38,662 nucleotides of DNA from Methylococcales bacterium (GCA_028714175.1 JAQTMV010000019.1:1-38662); one strand, 5' to 3'. Positions 1-7,802 are shown, counted from the stretch's first letter. Translations and numbers: made by a program. Notes: generated from the sequence alone by a model not told the origin.

Positions 1-180
1 AGGTGCACTTAGTAGACCCAAAGCTAATGCGGTGTATTGAGCAACCCGCTTGAAGCCGGTAATTGAACTGTACAAAAAATCAAAAGATTGGGATTGTTTT
101 AAAGCTCTCGTATAACGAGTTTGCTTTAGATTTGATGATTTTGTTTTGTTGGTTTTAATGCTTTGATTGTTAGTTTTCAC
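1..180 (-). CDS. secreted lectin-like protein, copy 1 (partial, runs off the left edge)
   Basis: The reading frame opens at a GTG (GTGAAAACTAACAATC on the minus strand) and stays open for 60 codons to the window edge. It matches the first 60 or so codons of the complete gene at 5308-5880 closely, including the start KTNNQS, the basic Lys/Gln/Thr-rich leader and the hydrophobic segment ending near LSAP, which looks like a long signal peptide. The same GAGAAGAG ribosome binding site and the same riboswitch leader lie upstream. Only the leader and signal region is visible, so the mature domain is inferred from the second copy. Confidence 0.6.
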   Translation of the reverse strand, partial: MKTNNQSIKTNKTKSSNLKQTRYTRALKQSQSFDFLYSSITGFKRVAQYTALALGLLSAP

Positions 181-189
181 AACTCTTCT

Positions 190-204
190 CCTAAATAATT
201 TAGG
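190..204 (-). promoter_or_regulatory. leader hairpin next to the ribosome binding site, copy 1
   Basis: The leader RNA can form CCTAAA-TTA-TTTAGG directly before GAGAAGAG and the GTG start. The 3' arm shares its last bases with the Shine-Dalgarno sequence, so pairing could limit ribosome access. It is identical in the second copy (5890-5904), although the leader between the riboswitch and this point has diverged. The regulatory role is inference. Confidence 0.3.
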
Positions 205-268
205 TCCGAGGACTTCCTAGACGGTGACCTACTATCATTTAAAGAAATAAAAAGCATCTCTTAAAATT

Positions 269-296
269 CAAAAAACACGCCTTCCTTTGAGGGAAG
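269..296 (-). terminator. intrinsic terminator-like expression platform, copy 1
   Basis: On the minus strand a CTTCC/GGAAG stem with a 6-nt loop is followed by GCGTG and a run of six T, just downstream of the riboswitch aptamer. A second hairpin, the perfect palindrome GAAGACTAGAGTCTTC, lies between aptamer and terminator. The T-run starts several bases after the stem, so this terminator looks weaker than the one in copy 2. Confidence 0.4.
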
Positions 297-329
297 AAGA
301 AATTTTCAGAAGACTCTAGTCTTCTCGTT

Positions 330-418
330 GATTCTGGCAGTTCCACTGTCATTGGAAAATTCCTTTAGACTGGTAATTTTGCGTCACCACCTTTCGGTGG
401 TTTCGTCCTTTTTCAGAT
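330..418 (-). promoter_or_regulatory. cyclic-di-GMP class I (GEMM) riboswitch, copy 1
   Basis: Read on the minus strand, the RNA has the GEMM-I layout: a short P1 (TCTG paired with CAGA), a GAAACC strand, a P2 hairpin capped by a GAAA tetraloop, the conserved GACGCAAA segment, ACCAGTCTAA, then P3 with ATGACAGTGGAACTGCC. These match the class described from Vibrio cholerae Vc2 and relatives. The first junction reads GGACGAAACC where copy 2 has GGGCAAAACC, so ligand affinity may differ between copies. It lies upstream of the partial lectin gene. Confidence 0.8.
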
Positions 419-601
419 TAATTTGCCTATATCAAACATAGGTTCCTTAAAAGACAAAGACGACAAATAAAAAGCCTCTGGTGCAGTTGGTTCAGTGAAA
501 ACTTCATAAGAATCGGTAACAAGAGGTATTGTAGTGTCAGCGAACGCCATATCGGCTGTTAAAGAACTCAAAATGAGTACGAGAATGCGATTTATTATCA
601 T
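413..601 (-). CDS. small putative secreted protein, function unknown
   Basis: A 62-codon frame starts with MIINRILVLILSSLTADMAFA, which looks like a signal peptide with an Ala-x-Ala cleavage site, followed by about 40 polar residues with no recognised domain. The stop codon lies inside the first bases of riboswitch copy 1, so this gene would sit immediately upstream of the switch. No strong Shine-Dalgarno is visible. It may be the truncated start of a larger exported protein, since it lies where the duplicated block ends. Coding status is uncertain. Confidence 0.3.
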   Translation of the reverse strand: MIINRILVLILSSLTADMAFADTTIPLVTDSYEVFTEPTAPEAFYLSSLSFKEPMFDIGKLI

Positions 602-819
602 AATGTAGTCAATTAAATAAGTTAAAATCTTTCTAGTTTTAATAATGGTAACTATATTGAATTTCGCTAATGCTTTTTGAGAATAAGCGCTATAAAATCC
701 GTTTAGCAGGATAACAATCGTTTCTTAAGATAACCTTACCTGAATACCGTCGAACCTTCAGTCAATCTGAATGCCTCAAAAAACGGCAGCCAGATTGATC
801 CTTAAAGGGAGCAGTCAAA

Positions 820-1545
820 AGCAAATGAAGTCCACAACAAAAAGCATGAGATTGACAGATTTCATGAATTTGTACGGCAGTTAAAGCCAAAGTAAAGTGG
901 CGCAGTTTAAACATAACTGACGGTTTAATGCTGTCGGGAATGCTGTGGGACAAACTATTGTGAAATCAAGCTGCCTTGCAAAAGTGATTTTTTCGCCGGT
1001 TATCTAGTCAGTCAGAACATGGATTAATTCTCGGCTTTGAAACTGGCACGTCATCTGTACGTTTCCTGCGACACCGCATGGGGCATCAAACACAATCTCA
1101 TGCAAGTGATGCTGGAGCACGAAAGACAACGCCCGGTCGAGTTCGCATTGACATTGATGATGCGTACTGGGGCGAAGAGCATGCGGGCAAGCGCTGACGC
1201 GGAAACGAAAATAAAAAAAGTTCTTTCTTGCGGCGGTCGAAACAACTGAAGAAGGCAAGCCAGTCTGTTCATATGTATATGCACAGGTCATATGTATATG
1301 CACAGGGAGAAAGGGTTTCGAGAGGCAACATAAAACAGTGGAGTCAACAGCAAATCAAAACGGGCAGTATGCGATTAAAGGCTGCTTAGGCGCTTATAAC
1401 GGATACGGATAAAGCCAGAATAGCAAATGAAGTCTTTGTCACCGGCGGCTGCCCAAAAAGACGTTAAATCCTGGCTTTTTTCTGGGTGAACAACCTGCTG
1501 GGCAATATTAATAACGTGGATTGTATAAACAGAGATTTATAAACA
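820..1545 (+). pseudogene. IS1595-type transposase remnant
   Basis: Pieces of one transposase can be read in order across several frames. They are an N-terminal piece ending LTDFMNLYG near 824-880, a helix-turn-helix-like piece DTAWGIKHNLMQVM near 1066-1110, the catalytic start IDIDDAYWGEEHAGKR near 1145-1190 (in another frame), a piece with QQQIKTGSM near 1350, and VTGGCPK followed by FFWVNNLLGNI near 1440-1510. These match the ISXO2/IS1595 family layout. Deletions, frameshifts and stops separate the pieces, so no active enzyme can be made. No terminal repeats were identified. Confidence 0.6.
1270..1306 (+). repeat. tandem 19-bp duplication
   Basis: CATATGTATATGCACAGG occurs twice in direct tandem, separated by one T. 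It lies inside the decayed transposase and looks like a slippage or local duplication event after inactivation. Confidence 0.6.
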
Positions 1546-1635
1546 ATAAGTTAGGTGGGATTCTGGGTGTATTCGAACACTCATTTTCTGGCAACTTGAA
1601 CACCAAATAATCGTTCAACTTCAATCAATATCAGG

Positions 1636-1681
1636 TGTTCAGAATAGATCAGAATGACTGTTCAGGTTGGACCAGAATATG
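1636..1681 (+). repeat. two 23-bp tandem repeats resembling an IS21-family terminus
   Basis: Two units share TGTTCAG, four variable bases, GA(T/C)CAGAAT and four more bases, head to tail. Multiple short TGTTC-containing repeats are a known feature of IS21-family ends. Further TGTTC or GAACA motifs occur nearby at about 1580-1605 and 1780. No istA or istB sequence was recognised, so this would be a solo or fragmentary end. The assignment is inference. Confidence 0.35.
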
Positions 1682-2087
1682 CCGGCTTGCGTCACGCCTA
1701 TCAAGGTGGCTGTCTTGGTCTCTATTTTTACCAACATAAGATTGCTTTGGTTAACCACAGTGATCCCCCACCAGTGTCTCCGAACACCCGTTATCTGGGT
1801 CTCCGGCTCATATACATCACATGGTGGAGGGTAGAAATACGACTTACCTAGCTCATATATCCAATAAGTCTTTTCAAGGGTTAAGGTATTGGACAGCATT
1901 ACTTAACACTATTACCGCCGACCTCATCCTTAACGCCATAAGGGTATCCTGTACCAGTATTCCCAGAGGCTCCACTTGAAAATCTAATACCGGCATGATC
2001 TCCGGTAATAGCCGGACTGATTACTATTGTGTTATTGCTGTAAATATTATTATCAGACAAACTTCCCACTACGCGGATCCCATTTGG

Positions 2088-5000
2088 TCAATTGCGCAAT
2101 ATCGTAGTCGGACAACCGGTAATCGTATTATTGGTAAGAACCGTACCGTTACCGGTACCGGTCAATTGTATTCCGGCAACAGAACAGTTGTTGATGGTGT
2201 TGCTTTCTACTACGGTGCCGCTTACCGCGCCATTGAAATAGACACCGAAGAAACCGCCGGTTGTGGTATTCCCTTTCACCATGACATTACTAACTGTTTG
2301 GCCGGAATATATCTTTACGCCGGTTGAGTAATTATTGGTGAATTTGTTGTTAATGATCTGCAAATTCGTGACCACTTGTTCAGGTCTGTAGGGCTCAATG
2401 TCTATTCCAGCCATAGGCCAATGCCCTTTTGTATTACTAAATACGGAATCTCGAATTATCATGCCATTAACATTTTCAATTGACATGCCTTGGCGACGAT
2501 TATCGTCAGCCACAACGCCATATAAATTAATATTTTTGGACTGGGCGTATCCTCCGGCGACATAGAATCCATCACCCCACATTTCTCTTGAAGTAACGCC
2601 TTCTACATATATGTTACTTGCATTGCCTATCCAAAAGCCCATCCCCCATTGACCGTAACATAGCTGGTTGCTTGAGTTTGAGGTAGCTAATACATTATCA
2701 CATGGAGTAAGGTGTTGATGTCGTTCACCCTGGAATGTACCTCCGACTACATTAACATTAGTGACATTTAGAATGTTCACCATTGCATAGTGAGTGGCAT
2801 TGTTAGGTATTGCCTTCAAAACAGCCCCGCTTTCCATCTTGAACGTCATGTTGCTTTTGAGCTTCACCGAAGTCTGCGCATCAATCATATAGATTCCGGC
2901 CGGAACAAGAACTGTTCCGCCTGTTCCGCCAACTTGATTAACGGCTGCCTGAATCGCGGCGGTGTCGTTGGTGGCATCGTTTGCTGTTGCGCCGGTATTC
3001 TTGACATTCACGACAAGTGACGATGTTGGAGCTGGCGCGTGATAACCTGAAGTCGGTGGCGGTGGCGGAGTAGTGGTCGTCGTCGCAGCGACTGCGGCAG
3101 TGGTGAATGTGAAATCCCCAGAGACCGATTCAACACCAGCCTGATTCGTGGAGCGAACTCGATAATGATACAGCGTACCCGGAGCCAGACCTGAGAGTGT
3201 TTGTACGTGCGCAGAATACTGGAATGAGGTCTCCTTCACCGACTTACTTCCATACGATATCGTCGTTCCGTACTCGACCTGCCCTGTTGCAGGCTGGTTC
3301 AGTGTCCAGCTGATTTTCGCGCCGGTTTGAGTGATGTTGGACACAGAGACTGCGCTAATCGTCGGCCCCGCAATGGGTACAATAGTGGTAACAGGTGGAG
3401 TGCCGGCAGTGCCCCCTGAGGTCAACGCCGCCCCGTTCAAGGTAACATTACCGGTCCCTGAATTCATCTTCCACGATACCGTCAAGGTCTGCGCCGCGCT
3501 AGCCGCCTTGTACGACAATGCGTAGTTGCGGTCGTATTGGCCGGTCGCTGCCGCGGTTACATCCACAAAATCTGCTGCCGAGCCATCCGACAGGTGCGCT
3601 AGTAGTGTGCCCCCACTTTTCCACCCGCCGACATGGACTGTCAGCGTCCGAGTACTCGTGTCTGCCGGCGCCGTGAATGAAAAGCCCTTTCCAGAACCTG
3701 CAACATAAACACCGTTCTTGTTATTTGTGCCGGTTGCGGTGGGGTTGCCATCGGTCCAGCTCAGCGGTCTGGGATCGTCACTGTATTTATAAACGGTTCC
3801 TCCCCCTACTACTGTGTAACTACTGAGTTGAGCCGCTACTCCGGATTTGCGATTCAGGCTCGCATCGCCCCAATGGATCCAATCGGCTTTCCCCTCGGTC
3901 GTGAGATTCGCAGCCGTCGTACTGCTGGTTGCGCTCCCGCTTAACAAACCGATCACGGATGCTGCAGAGGTGGTGGAACTCAAATCCCCAGAAGTGGCGC
4001 TTATCAAAGGGCTGCCAATTACGAAGCTATCAACAACACTGCCTTTTGTGCAGGTCACATCATTGGCACCGCCACCCGCAGGGCCGCAGATAAACGACCC
4101 CTCTATGCCGGAAGCGGTGAAATGTAATTTCAAGACGCCAAGATGCATGGCACGGAAAGCAGACCAGGAAGGCTTTGTGCAGGTTAACCACAAGCAGGCG
4201 CCATCCTGCGTAAGATTTGCGCCCCCCGTTCCGGCAGTAACATGAATTACGCCATGCTGCGGGAAGCTACGCTCGTAATTATTACTATGAGCATTTATAT
4301 TTAATTTGTACTTGCTATAGGTGTCTCCTAACTTATCCAGAATACTTTTAAGAGTGGACGATCCGGTATAATGGCCGGATGAATAGGCGGGTCGATGCAC
4401 GAAAGTGACGATGAATTTGATATCTGAATCGGCCTGGGCTTGAGCCATAAGAGTGCCGGCTTTTGTATTCCAGTCAGCCCAAGCGCCAGTCCAGGGTTCC
4501 GGCAGGGTAATAAAGCGGACGTTACCGTAATCAAACCAGTACCAGTCTTCACCTCCCGCTAACGGAGAACCCGGGGATGTCTGCGGATTAGGAACCGCAA
4601 AGCGGCCTTTGTAGTTTTTAAAGCTTTCGTTTGTCGATGTAATCGTATCCTTATCTCCCCAGACCGGCATATACGCTGCTTCCTTGGACCACAGCATGAC
4701 ATCGTTAAAGTGTTGATCAACTGCAGCTTTTCCATTAATGCTTCCCAGAGTAAGATCACCTAATCCGATAACAAAGGAAGGTAGATCATTGGCAATAATA
4801 TCTTGAATTACACCGGTATTGAAGTATTTCGAGCTACTGCCAATATTACCCTGGGCATACACGGTAAAATCGGCACTGCCCGGAACCGGGGGAGTGCGAA
4901 AGCTACGCTCAGGGGCGGTGCCAATTTTGTAATAATAACGGGTATTTGCTGTCAGACCGGTAAGCTTTGCTTCCCAGAAAGGGCCAGTGGATGAAACAGG

Positions 5001-5201
5001 AACCGGATTAGGCGTCGTTGCGGTTACCTGGATATATTCGTTAGTTAGTCCATAACCAATCGAATTTTCTGCAGAAGTTCCCCGCCAGTCAAAAGTGACC
5101 GAATCCTTGCCGGTAACGGTCCAGTGAATTTCGTCAGCTGCAAACGCGATATTGACTGCTAAAAGAGTCATAGCGAGAACTAGCAAGTAAATCTTATTCA
5201 T
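2088..5201 (-). CDS. large exported protein: phosphatase-like part, Fn3-like modules and right-handed beta-helix
   Basis: The ATG at 5201 is preferred because AGAGGAAATC precedes it and a clean signal peptide follows (residues 1-21). Residues 30-105 resemble the Fn3-like N-domain of purple acid phosphatases and 110-370 the metallophosphatase fold. Metal-site motifs are eroded: QGNIG for GDxG at 118, GLGD kept at 149, WGDKD for GNHE at 181, FVHRP kept at 269, AHSNN for GHxH at 304. A galactose-binding-like module spans about 435-600, Fn3 about 612-702, a Thr/Pro linker, then a pectate-lyase-3-like start and beta-helix coils (728-1037). It lies 106 nt after the lectin-like gene and is probably cotranscribed from riboswitch copy 2. 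A TGA at 2088-2090 is followed by 61 more open codons in frame. Substrate is unknown; a surface glycan is a guess. Confidence 0.8.
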   Translation of the reverse strand: MNKIYLLVLAMTLLAVNIAFAADEIHWTVTGKDSVTFDWRGTSAENSIGYGLTNEYIQVTATTPNPVPVSSTGPFWEAKLTGLTANTRYYYKIGTAPERSFRTPPVPGSADFTVYAQGNIGSSSKYFNTGVIQDIIANDLPSFVIGLGDLTLGSINGKAAVDQHFNDVMLWSKEAAYMPVWGDKDTITSTNESFKNYKGRFAVPNPQTSPGSPLAGGEDWYWFDYGNVRFITLPEPWTGAWADWNTKAGTLMAQAQADSDIKFIVTFVHRPAYSSGHYTGSSTLKSILDKLGDTYSKYKLNINAHSNNYERSFPQHGVIHVTAGTGGANLTQDGACLWLTCTKPSWSAFRAMHLGVLKLHFTASGIEGSFICGPAGGGANDVTCTKGSVVDSFVIGSPLISATSGDLSSTTSAASVIGLLSGSATSSTTAANLTTEGKADWIHWGDASLNRKSGVAAQLSSYTVVGGGTVYKYSDDPRPLSWTDGNPTATGTNNKNGVYVAGSGKGFSFTAPADTSTRTLTVHVGGWKSGGTLLAHLSDGSAADFVDVTAAATGQYDRNYALSYKAASAAQTLTVSWKMNSGTGNVTLNGAALTSGGTAGTPPVTTIVPIAGPTISAVSVSNITQTGAKISWTLNQPATGQVEYGTTISYGSKSVKETSFQYSAHVQTLSGLAPGTLYHYRVRSTNQAGVESVSGDFTFTTAAVAATTTTTPPPPPTSGYHAPAPTSSLVVNVKNTGATANDATNDTAAIQAAVNQVGGTGGTVLVPAGIYMIDAQTSVKLKSNMTFKMESGAVLKAIPNNATHYAMVNILNVTNVNVVGGTFQGERHQHLTPCDNVLATSNSSNQLCYGQWGMGFWIGNASNIYVEGVTSREMWGDGFYVAGGYAQSKNINLYGVVADDNRRQGMSIENVNGMIIRDSVFSNTKGHWPMAGIDIEPYRPEQVVTNLQIINNKFTNNYSTGVKIYSGQTVSNVMVKGNTTTGGFFGVYFNGAVSGTVVESNTINNCSVAGIQLTGTGNGTVLTNNTITGCPTTILRN

Positions 5202-5224
5202 GATTTCCTCTTTACTATATAGGT

Positions 5225-5240
5225 ATATTGTATACAATAT
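5225..5240. promoter_or_regulatory. 16-bp perfect palindrome upstream of the beta-helix gene
   Basis: ATATTGTATACAATAT is a perfect palindrome 24-39 bases upstream of the chosen ATG, between the lectin-like gene and the large exported protein. It could be a regulator operator or simply A/T-rich sequence. It also falls inside a possible N-terminal extension of the reading frame, which supports the later start. Confidence 0.3.
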
Positions 5241-5307
5241 TAAGCATTGTTAATTAGTTGCTTACTTTAAGGATGGTTGAGCTCAATCACCTTTACGTAT
5301 GTAAATT

Positions 5308-5880
5308 TCAACTAGTCGTTGAATCTTCAACTGCTGCACATTCGCCCCATGAAAATTGCTGTCTAATTTCAGCATTTGCGTCTTCTGTCAGGGGCAACTG
5401 ACTTTTCTCAATAACGGCATAATTAACATTTTCCTGAACGGGAATGCCGGTAGAATTGCTGCAATTTTTAAGGCTGACTTCGAAACCCATCGCATCTACA
5501 TTACGGATACCTACCATATAAGCATTGTCTGCATTGGCAATTGCTCCTTCAACTATCACGACTGGATCACTATAAGTAGTGCCAAATTCGATTCGGGTCC
5601 AGCGCTCTTCCGCGCGCGCATCACCGATTTCCTGTGCATAGGATTGAGCAACTGCCTGTAAATTTGAAGTAACAGCGTTTTCTTCGGCCTGGGCAAGATA
5701 AGGTGTACTCAGTAGACTCAAAGCTAAAGCTGTTGTATATATAGCGGCCCGCTTAACGCCGGTAATTGAACTGTAAGAGAAATAAGATTGGGATTGTTTT
5801 AAAGCTCTCGTATTACGAGTTTGCTTTAGATTTGATGATTTTGTTTGGGTGGTTTTACTGCTTTGATTGTTAGTTTTCAC
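5308..5880 (-). CDS. secreted H-type-lectin-like protein, copy 2
   Basis: 190 residues from a GTG start preceded by GGAGAAGAG. A long basic Gln/Lys/Thr-rich leader (1-45) runs into a hydrophobic segment (46-63) ending in LAQAEE, which looks like an exported precursor with an extended signal region. The mature part contains WTRIEFGTTYSDPVVIVEG, then MVGIRNVDAMGFEVSLKNC and ENVNYAVIE, which follow the strand pattern of H-type-lectin-like domains found in bacterial extracellular proteins. Two Cys (in KNC and WGEC) could form a disulphide. The gene sits behind a c-di-GMP riboswitch and terminator and 106 nt before the large exported protein. Ligand binding is inferred from fold resemblance only. 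Confidence 0.7.
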   Translation of the reverse strand: MKTNNQSSKTTQTKSSNLKQTRNTRALKQSQSYFSYSSITGVKRAAIYTTALALSLLSTPYLAQAEENAVTSNLQAVAQSYAQEIGDARAEERWTRIEFGTTYSDPVVIVEGAIANADNAYMVGIRNVDAMGFEVSLKNCSNSTGIPVQENVNYAVIEKSQLPLTEDANAEIRQQFSWGECAAVEDSTTS

Positions 5881-5889
5881 AACTCTTCT

Positions 5890-5904
5890 CCTAAATAATT
5901 TAGG
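5890..5904 (-). promoter_or_regulatory. leader hairpin next to the ribosome binding site, copy 2
   Basis: Same CCTAAA-TTA-TTTAGG hairpin as in copy 1, overlapping the AGGAGAAGAG ribosome binding region of the lectin-like gene. Its conservation between the two diverged leaders suggests it matters, but its function is inferred. Confidence 0.3.
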
Positions 5905-5954
5905 TCCGAGGAGTTCCTAGATGGGTAACTTACGATCAATCGAAGTGATAGAGG

Positions 5955-5991
5955 GAATTTAAAAAAAATTAAAAAACCTTCCTCGAGGAAG
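5955..5991 (-). terminator. intrinsic terminator of the riboswitch expression platform, copy 2
   Basis: On the minus strand the palindrome CTTCCTCGAGGAAG is followed by GTTTTTTAATTTTTTTT. It sits between the c-di-GMP aptamer and the lectin-like gene. A flanking GGGAATTT...AAATTCCC pair could form an outer or competing stem. This fits transcriptional control by ligand binding; whether the switch turns expression on or off cannot be read from the sequence. Confidence 0.65.
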
Positions 5992-6025
5992 ATGAAATTC
6001 TTAAAAATTCCCTAAACTTCTCTTT

Positions 6026-6114
6026 GATTCTGGCGATCCCACTGTCATAGGAAAATTCCTTTAGACTGGTAATTTTGCGTCACCACCTTTCGATGGTTTT
6101 GCCCTTTTCAGATT
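6026..6114 (-). promoter_or_regulatory. cyclic-di-GMP class I (GEMM) riboswitch, copy 2
   Basis: The minus-strand RNA shows all GEMM-I hallmarks in order: TCTG (P1), GGGCAAAACC, a P2 hairpin ATCGAAAGGT with GAAA tetraloop, GGTGACGCAAAATT, ACCAGTCTAAAGG, a P3 stem-loop, ATGACAGTGGGATCGCC, and CAGA closing P1. An intrinsic terminator follows about 35 nt later. GEMM-I switches often control extracellular and adhesion genes, consistent with the secreted lectin-like gene and beta-helix gene downstream. Confidence 0.9.
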
Positions 6115-6518
6115 AATGTGCCTGTTTTAGGCTCAGACAAGAACGATTTTTGCAAATGTTGCTGCCGTTCCTGTTGATTTAAATCATAGTAGAAGATGTT
6201 TTGTTTACAAGTTAATCAATCACGATATCACGATCCAAATACATCTATTTACGAATCCCCTCCGCCTAAAGTACCAAGCGGACGTGTGTAAAATTCTGAC
6301 TCGGTCTTTACTCGAAAACTTGATAATAATAACAGACAGGAAATAATCCAAATAAGATGGTTGGCAAAATGTGCTATCTTTATCCAATAAAGAAAAAACA
6401 CAACAAGGTTTTACCCCCCTTAAAGACTGGGTCTGCTTCGCATCGCTTAATTAGCTCTTCCCCCCCCTCTTGTCTATCTCATCACGTGCTTTTTTTAACT
6501 CTATTTCTTTATCGGTAG
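6115..6518. other. intergenic region between riboswitch copy 2 and the integrase remnant
   Basis: A GCCT/AGGC hairpin lies directly upstream of the aptamer near 6120-6133, and the promoter for the riboswitch transcript must lie in this region on the minus strand; no clear -35/-10 pair was seen. Near 6450-6522 a 23-codon frame (MTTDKEIELKKARDEIDKR...) overlaps the integrase stop and ends after a run of G, possibly the start of a truncated downstream gene. Nothing else was recognised. Confidence 0.4.
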
Positions 6519-7460
6519 TCATTGCACGCCCCCAAAGATTTTAACGTTCATACTGGCTACAACATTGCTTACATGCTTGTCTGATAGGTGTGCGTATCGC
6601 TTCACCATTTGTAGGGTTTTATGTCCCAATATCGCGGCTATCTCGGCAAGAGAAGCCCCATTCATGGCTAGATAAGACGCGGTGCAATGTCTTAGGTCAT
6701 GCCATGTAAATTAAGTTATACCCACCTGTCTTAACGCACCTGGGTAAGCCTTGCGTAAATCAATCGGCTTTTGTGGGTTTCCCTCGCTTGGAAATAACAG
6801 GGTGGTATCAAGCCGTCTTACTTTGGCGTGTTCTTTCAACAAAGCTAAGCCCAAGCCGGATAAGGTGATGCGCCGCTTTTCTCCATTCTTTGTTTCATGC
6901 AGGATTAAATAACCATCCTTTAGGCTTACGTCCTGCCATTTAAGACCCATCATCTAGCCCTGTCTCATACCACTAGACAATGCCAGTACTACGCACGGAA
7001 AAAGTAAGGGGTTTGGTGATTGTTTACAGGCTTGCAATAGCTGGGCTCGTTCGCCATCATCCAGCCACCGGACACGGCCCTTAGATTCCTTGGGGTTTTT
7101 AACTTTCCGCATGGGTGAATCTACCAACCATTGCCATTCATTAACGGCAATTGTAAAAGCATGGGATAAAACCGACATGTATCGAACCACAGTAGCGGGT
7201 ATTCTCTGCTCAGCCCTTGGTGTAGGTTCGGTTAGTAGCCTGTCCCTACACTCAACGATTAAGGCAGGTGTTATCTCGGCCAAGGCATAGCTTCCTATTT
7301 CAGCCTTCCAGCGTTCCAGTTGTGGGCGTTGCGCGGCAGATTGTATGGGCTTTGTTGGTAATACGTCCTTAATGTATCTGTCCACCAAATCGGCTAAGGT
7401 GTGTTTTTTTGCTTCCGCTGTTTTGAAGTGCCGCCACTCCCTGATTGCGCTCTCAGTGTC
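6519..7460 (-). pseudogene. tyrosine recombinase (phage-type integrase), two in-frame stops and truncated 5' end
   Basis: The minus-strand frame is continuous except for a TAG at 6954-6956 and a TAA at 6711-6713. The core-binding domain (KKHTLADLVDRYI...) is followed by the catalytic domain. SGMRQG carries the first catalytic Arg, then the TAG replaces what is usually Glu. HDLRH, GHKTLQMVKRYAHL (His and nucleophile Tyr) and the C-terminus follow. Reverting both stops would give an almost complete enzyme, so inactivation looks recent. The N-terminus is lost near 7460-7490, where the frame runs into a transposase remnant on the other strand. No attachment site was identified. Confidence 0.75.
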
Positions 7461-7487
7461 CGAGCCCAATGCCACACAGCAGGACAA

Positions 7488-7802
7488 GTGAATCCGGGCG
7501 ACTGTGGACGCATTATCCGCATCGACATCACTGAGCAGAATCGGCGCATCTTCGTCCCGACGCCTTACGGCAGTCCCTCCTGGAAGGGTAGCTATGCACG
7601 CAGGAGTGCGTTGGGGCGTATCAACAACCGCATCGACAATAGTTTCGGTTTTGAACAGCACTTTATGCACGGTCAGGCCAAAATGAAAACGCGCATGGGA
7701 CTGGCGCTGGCGGTTATGATGGCCATGGCGCCAGGTTATGTGAAGGCGGGACGCATCGAGCAGATGCGCTCGCTAGTTCAGCCGATTCGACAAACCGGTT
7801 AA
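7488..7802 (+). pseudogene. C-terminal fragment of a DDE transposase
   Basis: About 105 codons beginning GDCGRIIRIDITEQNRRIF and continuing with PTPYGSPSWKGSYARRSALGRIN, GQAKMKTRMGLALAVMMAMA and EQMRSLVQP have the pattern of the C-terminal end of a DDE insertion-sequence transposase carrying the late catalytic Glu region (an IS1182/IS4-like type is my best guess). There is no N-terminal part. The upstream frame continues only into the antisense of the integrase remnant, so the fragment probably arrived by insertion or deletion that also removed the integrase start. Confidence 0.6.

Noticed and set aside
1004-1303. Overlapping minus-strand frames of 99 and 77 codons
   Set aside because: They are antisense to the recognisable IS1595-type transposase pieces.
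1639-1899. An 86-codon minus-strand frame downstream of the beta-helix gene
   Set aside because: It overlaps the IS21-like terminal repeats, contains no known domain and is likely non-coding element debris.
3847-4245. A 132-codon plus-strand frame inside the large exported protein
   Set aside because: Antisense to a coherent domain of the minus-strand gene; no ribosome binding site or recognisable product.
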